Source: Sulfurovaceae bacterium (GTDB lineage Bacteria > Campylobacterota > Campylobacteria > Campylobacterales > Sulfurovaceae). Taken from it: a stretch of DNA of 64,000 nt. Below, in pieces: positions 38,627 through 47,490 of the stretch (the stretch's first letter is position 1; each line of letters begins with the position of its first letter). A program made the position numbers and the translations under genes. Location of the stretch: positions 186,001 to 250,000 of the forward strand of contig JAQTLV010000002.1 of the NCBI GenBank assembly GCA_028714675.1, given 5' to 3'. The notes under the pieces are model-generated. The model had not been told where the DNA came from. It saw only the letters and a list, made by a program, of their open reading frames with translations, and made no database searches.

Positions 38627-40156
38627 TTATCCTCTTTTGTCACTTTTTGGTTTGTTGCTTCTTTGTCCTTGTCCACTTGAGCTTGAAGGTCTACGATCTC
38701 TATCGCCTCTAGGCTTATCGTCTCGTCTTCTATCTCCGCCTCTATCACTTTTAGATTTATTAAATGATGTTCTGCCTCTATTGCCACCACCACTTCTGCC
38801 TCTTCTGTTTCTATCATCTCTACTCGCCATTGCTTTTTGAAGTAGTTTTTCTACATCTTCGGCTCTGAAGCCTATTTTTTCTTTACCTTTAATCTCTTGT
38901 TTATCAAGTATCATAGAAGCAAGCATATGTGCAATTGCTACGATATCTACTTCATGTTGAAGAGTTTTTACTATCTCGATAGCATGTTCTGTGATTTTAG
39001 TAGATGCGATTTGTGCTATAAGTTCATCTTGTTTGCTAGATTGTACTTCGCTTTTGCTAGGGATAGATTGGGTTACCATTTGTGCACCCACATCTTTTTC
39101 AATTCTTTTGATAGTTCTAAGTTCATTTGGACTAACAAGAGTGATAGCTTCACCACTTTTTCCGCCTCTACCAGTTCTACCAATTCTATGAACATAACTT
39201 TCACTATCAAAAGGCATATGATAGTTAAATACATGGCTCACATCATTTACATCAAGTCCACGAGCTGCCACATCTGTTGCTACAAATATATCTACATTTC
39301 CGCTTTTAAATCCTCTGATAGCAACTTCTCTTTGTCTTTGTTCCATATCGCCATGAAGTACGCTTACTTTAAAGCCTTGTGATGTTAGATGACTTGCAAG
39401 TCTATCAACTTCTTTTTTCATACGACAAAAAATGATACATTTTGCAGGATTTTTATAATCGATTAGTCTTACAAGTGCATCGTCTCTCTCATGCTCTTCT
39501 ACTACATAATAGTTTTGAGATATTTTACTGTTTGTGCTTTCACCTTTCGTGATAGCTACTGTTTTTGGATCTTTTAGTATCTTTTCGGCTAGTTTACGGA
39601 TAAGTGGAGGCATAGTTGCTGAAAACATAAGTGTTTGTCTATCTTCATTTTTGATAAATTCAAAGATAGCTGTTATCTCGTCCAAAAATCCCATATCTAG
39701 CATTTCATCTGCTTCATCAAGTACTACGAATTTTGGAGATAGTTTGATCCTACCGCCAGCTAGTAAGTCTTGAAGTCTGCCTGGAGTTGCTACTACTACG
39801 CTTGCTTGTTTGATACGCTCGATTTGTTTGTCATATGATGTACCACCATAAACTGTTGCAGTTTTTAGGTTTGAGTTTTTACCGAAACGGTAAATCTCAT
39901 CACTTACTTGCATAGCAAGTTCACGAGTTGGGACTATTACAAGTCCTTCAACACTTCCGTCACCGCTCATCATATTTAGCATTGGTAAACCAAATGCAGC
40001 TGTTTTTCCTGTTCCTGTTTGTGCTTGAGCGATAATGTCATTACCTGCTAGGATAAGTGGTATCGCTTCTTTTTGTACTGGGCTTGGTTCTGTAAAACCT
40101 GCCTCGTCTATAGCTTGTTGTATTGGTTCTTTTAGATTAAAATCTTTAAATGTCAT
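38627..40156 (-). CDS. DEAD-box RNA helicase with RG-rich tail
   Basis: A 509-residue RNA helicase. All core motifs are visible: Q motif (FTEPSPVQKEAIP), AQTGTGKT, PTRELA, DEAD in VLDEADEMLD, SAT, and HRIGRTGRGG. The C-terminal ~80 residues are rich in Arg, Gly, Ser and Asp, an RNA-binding tail as in DeaD/RhlE proteins. Roles in cold adaptation, ribosome assembly or RNA decay are usual. It is the first gene before the ygiQ-like gene. Confidence 0.94.
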   Translation of the reverse strand: MTFKDFNLKEPIQQAIDEAGFTEPSPVQKEAIPLILAGNDIIAQAQTGTGKTAAFGLPMLNMMSGDGSVEGLVIVPTRELAMQVSDEIYRFGKNSNLKTATVYGGTSYDKQIERIKQASVVVATPGRLQDLLAGGRIKLSPKFVVLDEADEMLDMGFLDEITAIFEFIKNEDRQTLMFSATMPPLIRKLAEKILKDPKTVAITKGESTNSKISQNYYVVEEHERDDALVRLIDYKNPAKCIIFCRMKKEVDRLASHLTSQGFKVSVLHGDMEQRQREVAIRGFKSGNVDIFVATDVAARGLDVNDVSHVFNYHMPFDSESYVHRIGRTGRGGKSGEAITLVSPNELRTIKRIEKDVGAQMVTQSIPSKSEVQSSKQDELIAQIASTKITEHAIEIVKTLQHEVDIVAIAHMLASMILDKQEIKGKEKIGFRAEDVEKLLQKAMASRDDRNRRGRSGGGNRGRTSFNKSKSDRGGDRRRDDKPRGDRDRRPSSSSGQGQRSNKPKSDKRG

Positions 40157-40535
40157 TGTGTTCTTTCTGTTTGTTTGATTTTCTATAAATATCTATTTTT
40201 GTATCATCTGAATTAGTTTTTTTGTTATCTTAAACTTGAGTGTTTTTTGAATTTGATCCAAAATCTCTATTTAGATCCTTAAACTAACCCAGTCATGATG
40301 AATTTTATCAAGCCAAATTTATTGTAGAATCTATATTTTAATCAGATGAAATGATTAAATTTTCGTAGAAGTTATGTACATTATAGCGTAAAATAGGTTA
40401 AAAGTATATAGTGGGCATATTTGGCAGTTGTTTGGAGATTAAAAATAAGTAAAACTTATAATTAGTTTTTTATTGCATCTATACTATTTTAGTTATAATT
40501 ATTAAAATATTAAAATTTACTTTTTAGGTGCAAAT
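40157..40535. other. 379-base intergenic region upstream of the defence-like locus
   Basis: No gene with a start and ribosome site is visible in this AT-rich region. A TTAATCA / TGATTAA hairpin lies at 40338-40358. The right part probably holds the promoters of the helicase (leftwards) and of the following rightward genes. Because an hsdS scar follows at once, this may be the deletion junction of a former restriction-modification operon. Confidence 0.5.
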
Positions 40536-40643
40536 ATGAGTAAAATGATTTTTAAGTGCCAACAAAAAATACTCGAAAACTTACGAGATACACTTTTGCC
40601 AAAGCTTTTGAGTGGGGAAGTTAGGGTGTGGCTAGATGAGTAG
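40536..40643 (+). pseudogene. 3' remnant of a type I restriction specificity gene (hsdS)
   Basis: Thirty-five codons encode a peptide whose end, ENLRDTLLPKLLSGEVRV, is the standard C-terminal coiled-coil end of HsdS subunits. Full HsdS proteins have about 400 residues, with two target-recognition domains; none of that precedes this piece, and no hsdM or hsdR is in the window. A complete ATG, an upstream TTTAGG and an eight-base overlap with the next gene remain, so the scar could still be translated as a leader that couples into the large ATPase gene. Confidence 0.8.
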
Positions 40644-43600
40644 TCAATTTCATTGGACAAATATTATTAGCCTTAATAGTTTACAAAATAATGCTTTTGA
40701 AGAACTGGTTTGTCAATTAGCAAAAAAAGAGAATATTCCAAATAAAAAAGAGTATATAAAAGTTGGAAATCCTGATGGCGGAGTTGAATGTTATGTTGTT
40801 TTAAATAATGGTGATGAGATAGGATTTCAAGCTAAATATTTTTTATCTTCATTTCAAGAAGCACAATGGAGTCAAATTGAAAAATCATTTAAAACAGCCC
40901 TAGAAAAACATCCAAATATGATTTCATACTATGTAGCTATACCTTTGGATAGGCCTAACCCTAAAATTGATGGTAAAAAGTCAATGATGGATAAATGGAA
41001 TGAAAAAGTTAAAAAATGGAAAAAATTTGCAAAAGATACTTATGATAAAGATATAGAATTTGAGTATTGGGGTGATTCAGAATTAATTACACGACTAAGC
41101 AGAGAAGAAAATGCAGGATTAATAAAATTTTTCTTTGGCGTGATTGATTTATCTAAAGAGTGGTTTAAAAATCAAAATGAACTAGTTATCAAAGACTTAG
41201 GTGCAAGATATACACCTGAAATTAATGTTGAATTAGAAATTGTCGAGAACTTTAATGCTCTAAGTAGGAATAACACTTTTAAAGAACAGATTGACAAACT
41301 TTATCATGAGATGATGGTTGATTTTAGGAAACTTATAAATCGTCATAATGTTGATGAAAATTTGATAGAAAATTTTGAAAAATTAAAAATGATTCTAATA
41401 GAGTTTGAATCAGAATATTTTCAATTAAATTTTACAGGAATAGAAGAAATTAATTTTGAAATAATTGAAAGTTATTTGAATAATATAGGAGCAATATCAG
41501 AAAATACTTATAAACTATTAGAAGATTTAAATGAAAAAGAGATTAAAGAAAAAAATATAAAAACTGAAATGGGCTATAGAACAGCAACTAGTTTTGATGG
41601 ATATCTTAGTGATTTAAGAAGTGCTACTAGATCACTTTATGACTTTAAAAATATTTTAACTAAACCACTCATCAAATTAGTAAATAATCCTTATATGATT
41701 TTAAAAGGTGAAGCTGGGATTGGAAAATCTCATCTATTAGCAGATATTATAAACCAAAGATTAGAAGAAGGAAATGATTCAATATTTTTATTAGGTCAGC
41801 AATTTATGCAAGAGAAATCTCCTTGGAGTCAAATCTTAGATGACTTATTAAGACTAAAATGCAATGAAGATGAATTTCTAGGTGCTTTAAATGCTAAGGC
41901 AGAGGTTAAGCAAAAAAGAACAATTATTTTTATTGATGCAATTAATGAAGGAAAAGGTAGAAATTTTTGGAAAGATTATTTAGTAAGTTTTGTAGAGTCT
42001 ATAAAAAAATATGAATGGCTAGGTTTAGTTCTAAGTATCCGTTCTTCATATGTTGATTTAGTTATACCTGAGGGGATAAAAAACGATGACACTATAGCTG
42101 CCGTTACACATTATGGTTTTGATGAGATAGAATATGATGCATCGAAGATTTTTTTTAAATACTATAATATTGAACAGCCTACTATTCCATTGCTTCACCC
42201 AGAATTTTCAAATCCTTTATTTCTAAAATTATTTTGTGAGGGATTACAAAAGAAAGGCCTTGTTCGAGTACCAGAAGGTTATGAAGGAATATCGAATATT
42301 ATTAAGTTTTTTATAGAGGGCATTGAAGATAAATTAATACATAAATATGAGCCTATAAAAAGATTAAAGTTGTTAAACAAAATTATAGATAATTTAATTA
42401 TCCAAAGTCTTGAAAATCAAGTTATAGCCTATGATATAGCATATGAAAAAGTAGAAGATATATCATCAAAATATGGACTAAGTAGTGGATTGCTAGATGA
42501 CTTGATTTCAGAAGGTCTTTTAACACAAAATCTTCAATATGATTATGCAACAAAAGAGTACCATGAAACAGTTTATTTTGTATATGAGAGATTTGAAGAT
42601 CATTTAAAAGTAAAATATCTATTTGAACAATTTTTAGATAAGGATAACCCTAAAGAGTCTTTTGAGAAAGAACCTTTATGTGGTTATTTTGAAGAAGATA
42701 AGATGTATTACAACAGGGGTATTATTGATGCTATGAGTATACAGCTTCCTGAGGTTTGTAATGTGGAACTTATAGATATGATAGACCAAAATCAGGTTTT
42801 GGTTGAAAGTTTTTTTGAAAGTTTACTATGGAGAAAAGTAGATAGTATCTCTCAATATACAGTTGATAGAGTATTAAAAAATATAGACAATTCCTACATA
42901 CAAAAAAATATTTTTGAAACATTCTTTTTAATTGCTTCTAATACTAAGCATCCGTTAAATGCAAACTTAATGCATGAATATTTAAAAGACTTTTCTATGA
43001 AAGATAGAGATGTTTGGTTTATTTCTTTGTTGAATGATATTTATTTAGACTATGGAATAAATCCTATAAAAAGGATTATTGACTGGTCATGGTCTGACGA
43101 AGATAAAAGTTATATATCAGATGAATCTTTACTTTTGAATTCTATAGCATTATCTTGGTTTTTGACAACATCTAATAGAAAATTAAGAGACTACTCAACA
43201 AAAGCATTAATTTCAATTTTACAAGGCAGAATTAGCACTCTTTTAGAACTTCTAAAAAAGTTCGAAGGTATTAATGAATTATATATACAAGAGCGATTGC
43301 TTGCGGTCGCTTTTGGGGTTACTGTTAGAACAGAAAATAATACCAAATTAAAAGATCTTGGAGAATATATTTATAAGACTATTTTTGATACTGAAGAAGT
43401 TATCATACATATTTTACTAAGAGATTATGCTAAAAGTACAATTGATTATATATCATATTTGGGTATTGAATTAGACATAGATTTTGAAAAGATAAAGCCA
43501 CCATATAAAAGTTATTTCCCTTCTATTGAAGAACTACCAACAAATGAAGATTTGGCAAAATATGAAGATAAAGATGATGGATATAATCAAAGTCGAATTA

Positions 43601-44946
43601 TCTCTTCAATGATGACAGAGCATGGTGGTGGGATGTATGGAGATTTTGGTAGATATGTATTTGGTAGTAAACTGTATGACTTTGAGTGTAAAAAAGATGA
43701 ACAGTTGATTAGCAACTATGCAACTAGAAAGATATTTGAGGATTACGGTTATAATGGAAGTTTTTTCAATGATGCTGAAAAGTCTATCCAAGAGAATAAT
43801 AGGTATGGCTATAATCGGCATAATCATAAAATAGAAAGAATTGGGAAAAAGTATCAATGGATAGCAATGCATGATACTTTAGCTAGGGTAATGGATAATT
43901 TCAAAATGAGAGATCACAATAGTGGATGGAATGGTGAAGAAAAAGTGTATATTGATTATCAAGGTTCATATGAACCTTGTGTTAGAGATATTGACCCTAC
44001 AATTTTATTAAAAGAGACTAAATCTAGTTGGTATATAGAGACAGATAGTAAATTTTGGTGGAGTGTTAAAACAAACTTTCAATGGAAGATGGATAACAAA
44101 GAGTGGATTAATTTTACAAGTGATATACAAAACCCTAAAAATTCCATATTTTTTATTGATGATAGTGGTCAAGAGTGGATTGCTTTGGATTCGTCACCAA
44201 ACTGGATAGAACCAATTAAAAAAGGGGTTGATAAATCTAGTATAGTGTATAAAAAAGCTTGGTATATTTTACATGGTTATTTAATTCCAAATGAACATAT
44301 TAATGAATTTAAAGCATGGGCTGAAAATCAAAGTTTTTGGAACAACTGGATGCCTGATGCTAAAGAACATTACCAAATGTTTAACAGAGAATTCTACTGG
44401 TCAGATATGTATGCTTTTTTTCAAAACCCATACTATGGATATGAAGAGTGGTCAGAAATAGATAGTTACGGATTGAAAGCAAAATATCCACATAAAATTG
44501 GTTTAACGACCTCTCAATATTATTGGGAATCAGAGTTTGATTATTCGAAAGAAGATTCATTACGTATGAATAAGCCATCTAATATACTTTTCGAAGGCAT
44601 GAAAATGAGATATTCAGCACAAGAAGGTCATTTTATAGACCAAAATGGAGAAATTATCTGTTTTGATCCAAGTATATATCATGAATCAAATCCATATTTA
44701 ATGGTTAGAAAGGATAAATTAATACAGTTTCTCTCGGAAAATAATTTAACAATTTGTTGGACTTTGCTAGGTGAAAAACAAGTTATTACACCATCTTTTG
44801 GCAGAGATGACAGCATGGGTGTTATGCAAATGAGTGGCTATGTCTCTTTGGATGGCACTGGTATTATCAATGTAAAAGATGCAGAGCATGAATCTGAAAG
44901 ATATAATATAAAACTTAAAATTGAAGATATGGATATAAAACAATGA
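40636..44946 (+). CDS. PD-(D/E)XK nuclease-STAND NTPase fusion, probable anti-phage protein
   Basis: A 1,436-residue protein. Residues 1-140 form an Mrr-like nuclease domain: E22, D47 in GNPDGGVE (E51), and the Q65-x-K67 in GFQAKY. A conserved-looking segment with YYVAIPLDRPNPKIDGKKS follows. The P-loop GEAGIGKS is at 358-365 and Walker B TIIFIDAINEG at 429-439, as in STAND ATPases. A helical middle region leads to an aromatic- and Trp-rich beta-like C-terminus (about 1100-1436) that I cannot assign. Nuclease-STAND architecture is known from Avs defence proteins, which sense phage proteins and then cut DNA; this role is inferred. It overlaps the next gene by four bases. Confidence 0.85.
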   Translation: MSSQFHWTNIISLNSLQNNAFEELVCQLAKKENIPNKKEYIKVGNPDGGVECYVVLNNGDEIGFQAKYFLSSFQEAQWSQIEKSFKTALEKHPNMISYYVAIPLDRPNPKIDGKKSMMDKWNEKVKKWKKFAKDTYDKDIEFEYWGDSELITRLSREENAGLIKFFFGVIDLSKEWFKNQNELVIKDLGARYTPEINVELEIVENFNALSRNNTFKEQIDKLYHEMMVDFRKLINRHNVDENLIENFEKLKMILIEFESEYFQLNFTGIEEINFEIIESYLNNIGAISENTYKLLEDLNEKEIKEKNIKTEMGYRTATSFDGYLSDLRSATRSLYDFKNILTKPLIKLVNNPYMILKGEAGIGKSHLLADIINQRLEEGNDSIFLLGQQFMQEKSPWSQILDDLLRLKCNEDEFLGALNAKAEVKQKRTIIFIDAINEGKGRNFWKDYLVSFVESIKKYEWLGLVLSIRSSYVDLVIPEGIKNDDTIAAVTHYGFDEIEYDASKIFFKYYNIEQPTIPLLHPEFSNPLFLKLFCEGLQKKGLVRVPEGYEGISNIIKFFIEGIEDKLIHKYEPIKRLKLLNKIIDNLIIQSLENQVIAYDIAYEKVEDISSKYGLSSGLLDDLISEGLLTQNLQYDYATKEYHETVYFVYERFEDHLKVKYLFEQFLDKDNPKESFEKEPLCGYFEEDKMYYNRGIIDAMSIQLPEVCNVELIDMIDQNQVLVESFFESLLWRKVDSISQYTVDRVLKNIDNSYIQKNIFETFFLIASNTKHPLNANLMHEYLKDFSMKDRDVWFISLLNDIYLDYGINPIKRIIDWSWSDEDKSYISDESLLLNSIALSWFLTTSNRKLRDYSTKALISILQGRISTLLELLKKFEGINELYIQERLLAVAFGVTVRTENNTKLKDLGEYIYKTIFDTEEVIIHILLRDYAKSTIDYISYLGIELDIDFEKIKPPYKSYFPSIEELPTNEDLAKYEDKDDGYNQSRIISSMMTEHGGGMYGDFGRYVFGSKLYDFECKKDEQLISNYATRKIFEDYGYNGSFFNDAEKSIQENNRYGYNRHNHKIERIGKKYQWIAMHDTLARVMDNFKMRDHNSGWNGEEKVYIDYQGSYEPCVRDIDPTILLKETKSSWYIETDSKFWWSVKTNFQWKMDNKEWINFTSDIQNPKNSIFFIDDSGQEWIALDSSPNWIEPIKKGVDKSSIVYKKAWYILHGYLIPNEHINEFKAWAENQSFWNNWMPDAKEHYQMFNREFYWSDMYAFFQNPYYGYEEWSEIDSYGLKAKYPHKIGLTTSQYYWESEFDYSKEDSLRMNKPSNILFEGMKMRYSAQEGHFIDQNGEIICFDPSIYHESNPYLMVRKDKLIQFLSENNLTICWTLLGEKQVITPSFGRDDSMGVMQMSGYVSLDGTGIINVKDAEHESERYNIKLKIEDMDIKQ

Positions 44947-45767
44947 TAAAAATTACAGAAAATCATATAGAAAACTCAGGTTTAGAAGAGCAAGAAAATA
45001 TAAATCTATCGATAGAAACAAAGAAAGAGAATTTATTTATTGAACCTTTGAGATTGATAAAAGAGTATCTACCTCTGATAGTTTTATTGCCAGCCACATT
45101 AGGCGGTTTATGGCAGATCGCTGCACTTGCTAGCATATCTATACCCTATGTGCGGTTTTTCTCTGTTACGCAATTGATTGCAGATGGAGTTTTGGTAATT
45201 TTAGTCGTCATGCCTTGGCTTATATGTGCTTATCTTTATGCCAAGCAGGTTGAAGAGTTTAAGATAAAACCAAAAAAGAAAAAAGAGCTATCTTCTAAAA
45301 TTAGATATTACTTATTGAGGGCATTTCTTGTTTTATATTTATCGTTAATCGCTATACTAATCATATATGTGCTAGTTTATGATGTATCTAAAACAAATAA
45401 TGAATTAATCAACTATATTGCAACTACAATTTTATTTTTCTCGATTGTTGTTATATTTGATCTGTTATTATTCAATGCTAGTTCGTCAGAAATTTTTGAT
45501 AAAGCTTATAATAGCAAGATATTCAAAGTACCATTTATATTTTTGTTTACTATGATATTTTTAGTGATTTTTCCAATGTTTTTTAACTCCAAATTTTTCA
45601 TACCTCGTAATTTGGAAAATCTAGAAAATCTAGATAAGTATAATTCGGACAAAAATGCGAAGTTGCGATATTTTAATGACAAATACATATTTATAGAGCA
45701 TAAAAAAGAAGATAATAGCACCACCATTCAAGTAGTGCCTTTTGAAGAGTTATTTGATATAAAATAG
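44943..45767 (+). CDS. Five-helix membrane protein coupled to the nuclease-STAND gene
   Basis: A 274-residue membrane protein of unknown family. Five hydrophobic helices are visible at about residues 44-66, 78-100, 121-147, 156-177 and 195-213, after a 40-residue charged N-terminus and before a 60-residue charged C-terminal tail. Its ATG overlaps the TGA of the large ATPase gene (ATGA), so the two are translationally coupled and probably function together. A membrane effector, anchor or immunity part of the defence module is possible; there is no known domain to decide. Confidence 0.75.
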   Translation: MIKITENHIENSGLEEQENINLSIETKKENLFIEPLRLIKEYLPLIVLLPATLGGLWQIAALASISIPYVRFFSVTQLIADGVLVILVVMPWLICAYLYAKQVEEFKIKPKKKKELSSKIRYYLLRAFLVLYLSLIAILIIYVLVYDVSKTNNELINYIATTILFFSIVVIFDLLLFNASSSEIFDKAYNSKIFKVPFIFLFTMIFLVIFPMFFNSKFFIPRNLENLENLDKYNSDKNAKLRYFNDKYIFIEHKKEDNSTTIQVVPFEELFDIK

Positions 45768-45783
45768 TGATAAGCTACTTACA

Positions 45784-46506
45784 TCAATAATCGTTAAAGT
45801 TTTCTACCTTTGACATAGGAGTCAATTTCTTCATCTTTGGATTTATCTTGCTAGTGGTTATCTTTGGTTTCAAACCTTCGTTTTCCTCTGATTCCATAAC
45901 AACCAAATCTTCGGTATGTTCATGTACATTTGTGAGATAATTATAACTATCTTCACTTCCAACACCAGAAGCTCTATGCCACTCTGATGTATCTGCTCCG
46001 ATTAATACAAATTGATTATTTTGATATCTAAAACGAAAAACCGAACTAGTGGCATACCAGCTACCCATACTCATCATGGTAGTAAAGGAAACAATCAATT
46101 TATTGTTTTTTATATCAACTGCACTATCAACCATAAAATTTGGATTTTCTTCATTATCTTCTGGTGGGATAAGCTCGCCATTTATAGATGATGGTTCGAG
46201 ATGATAGACACCTTTTTCATCTTGGAACATCACTAAGATAGTTCTTGGGTTATAATTGAATTCGCGTGAACTGTCATATCCATCGCCCTTTTTGATATTT
46301 TTAGGATTTGTATCTTCTATCACGAGCACCATATCTTTGCGGTTATCACCGTTCAAATCACCATAATTTGTACTTATAAGTCTAGCTTTTTTGCCTACGA
46401 AATCAGCTGGCTGTTTACCCTCTTTAATAAAATTTTGTTCCTTAGCATATAAACTGCCAAAAAGAACACACATCAAAGCCATACCAAAAACTATCTTTTT
46501 ACTCAT
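45784..46506 (-). CDS. Secreted FG-GAP/VCBS-like protein, unknown
   Basis: A 240-residue exported protein; the signal peptide ends near GSLYAKE. The segment NYGDLNGDNRKDMVLVIED is an FG-GAP/VCBS-type calcium-binding blade (Asp-x-Asn-x-Asp pattern). The rest is beta-rich with no named domain. It converges on the membrane protein gene, 16 bases away, and is divergent from the MazF-like gene. Function unknown. Confidence 0.75.
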   Translation of the reverse strand: MSKKIVFGMALMCVLFGSLYAKEQNFIKEGKQPADFVGKKARLISTNYGDLNGDNRKDMVLVIEDTNPKNIKKGDGYDSSREFNYNPRTILVMFQDEKGVYHLEPSSINGELIPPEDNEENPNFMVDSAVDIKNNKLIVSFTTMMSMGSWYATSSVFRFRYQNNQFVLIGADTSEWHRASGVGSEDSYNYLTNVHEHTEDLVVMESEENEGLKPKITTSKINPKMKKLTPMSKVENFNDY

Positions 46507-46610
46507 TGTTTATCCATCTTTTTATATTTCACACATTATAACAAATTTATAGTAGCAATACAGAATCATTCATTAATAAAAATAAAGAGCAATATTTTAA
46601 AGAAAGAGAT

Positions 46611-46916
46611 GTGTTTTGGGCTAGTATAGGTGTTAATATAGGTTATGAGCAAGATGGCAAAGGTGAAATATTTTCGAGACCTGTACTGATAGTTAAAAAG
46701 TATGGTAAAAATATATTTTTTGGCATACCACTATCAACGAAAATAAAAGAGGGAAGTTTTTTCTTTGATTTTTATCTAAACCGACAAAAGAGCAATGCAC
46801 TATTGGTGCAAGGAAGAACATATGATAGCAAAAGGCTTGAAAATAAAATTGGAAAAATATCCAAAGAGGATTTTATAAAATTGAAAATAAAACTTAGAGA
46901 ATTACTGAATTTGTAG
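46611..46916 (+). CDS. MazF/PemK-like toxin, probably 5'-truncated
   Basis: A 101-residue MazF/PemK-family protein: VFWASIGVNIGYEQDGKG, RPVLIVKKY and FFGIPLSTK are the RNase-toxin core, and the KRLENKIGKISKEDF end matches full-length members. Those usually have ~25 more N-terminal residues. The frame stays open upstream to a stop at 46539 and encodes a matching YFKERD stretch, but has no ATG, GTG or TTG. Translation could begin at GTG 46611 after GAAAGAG. No antitoxin gene is adjacent. It may be a decaying or solitary toxin. Confidence 0.75.
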   Translation: MFWASIGVNIGYEQDGKGEIFSRPVLIVKKYGKNIFFGIPLSTKIKEGSFFFDFYLNRQKSNALLVQGRTYDSKRLENKIGKISKEDFIKLKIKLRELLNL

Positions 46917-46923
46917 ATTTTCT

Positions 46924-46943
46924 CCCCTTGAGAAATCAAGGGG
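46924..46943. terminator. Stable hairpin after the MazF-like gene
   Basis: A perfect eight-base stem, CCCCTTGA / TCAAGGGG, closed by a GAAA tetraloop, eight bases after the toxin stop. It is GC-rich for this genome. No T tract follows, so it may stabilise the mRNA end or be a remnant of a mobile repeat. Confidence 0.55.
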
Positions 46944-47057
46944 CATCCCGAAGGACAATTGTAAGTGGATTATAACATGTTTTCGATACCGTGTCAAGTT
47001 GAAAAATAGGATAATTAAAATGACAATTCTTTATATATCAAAAGCTATAATTATCTC

Positions 47058-47459
47058 ATGAAAATATCTATAAATGCTCTATGTCCTTGTCATAGCGGTC
47101 AAAAATACAAAAAATGTTGTCAAGCTTATCATGTAGGAGCAAATCCATCAAATGCTTTGGCGTTGATGAGGTCGAGATATAGTGCCTTTGCATTGCGTTT
47201 GGTGGACTATATCATCGCTTCTACGCATCCAGACAACACAGAGTATACCAAAGATACAAAAGAGTGGAAAAAGGGCATAGCGGAGTTTTGTGACAATGCA
47301 AATTTTACAGGACTTGAAATAATTGAGTTTGTGGATGGTGAGAATGAGGCTTTTGTGACATTTAAAGCCATTTTAGGCGATATGCAATTTATCGAAAAAA
47401 GCAGATTTCTTAGGGTTGATAGTAAATGGCTCTATGAGAGTGGTGACTTTGCCACATAA
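47058..47459 (+). CDS. YchJ-family protein with SEC-C zinc motif
   Basis: A 133-residue protein of the UPF0225/YchJ family. The N-terminal CPCHSGQKYKKCC is a SEC-C zinc-binding motif, followed by the family signature ALMRSRYSAFALRLVDYI and an NTF2-like domain. Function is unknown. It stands alone, with a short T/A-rich promoter region upstream. Confidence 0.9.
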   Translation: MKISINALCPCHSGQKYKKCCQAYHVGANPSNALALMRSRYSAFALRLVDYIIASTHPDNTEYTKDTKEWKKGIAEFCDNANFTGLEIIEFVDGENEAFVTFKAILGDMQFIEKSRFLRVDSKWLYESGDFAT

Positions 47460-47490
47460 GGTTTATGTGACAAAGCCGAGTATAGTCGTA

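Noticed and set aside
38563-38817. Acidic 84-codon frame overlapping ygiQ and helicase ends
   Set aside because: Out-of-frame shadow of the helicase's Arg/Gly/Asp-rich tail.
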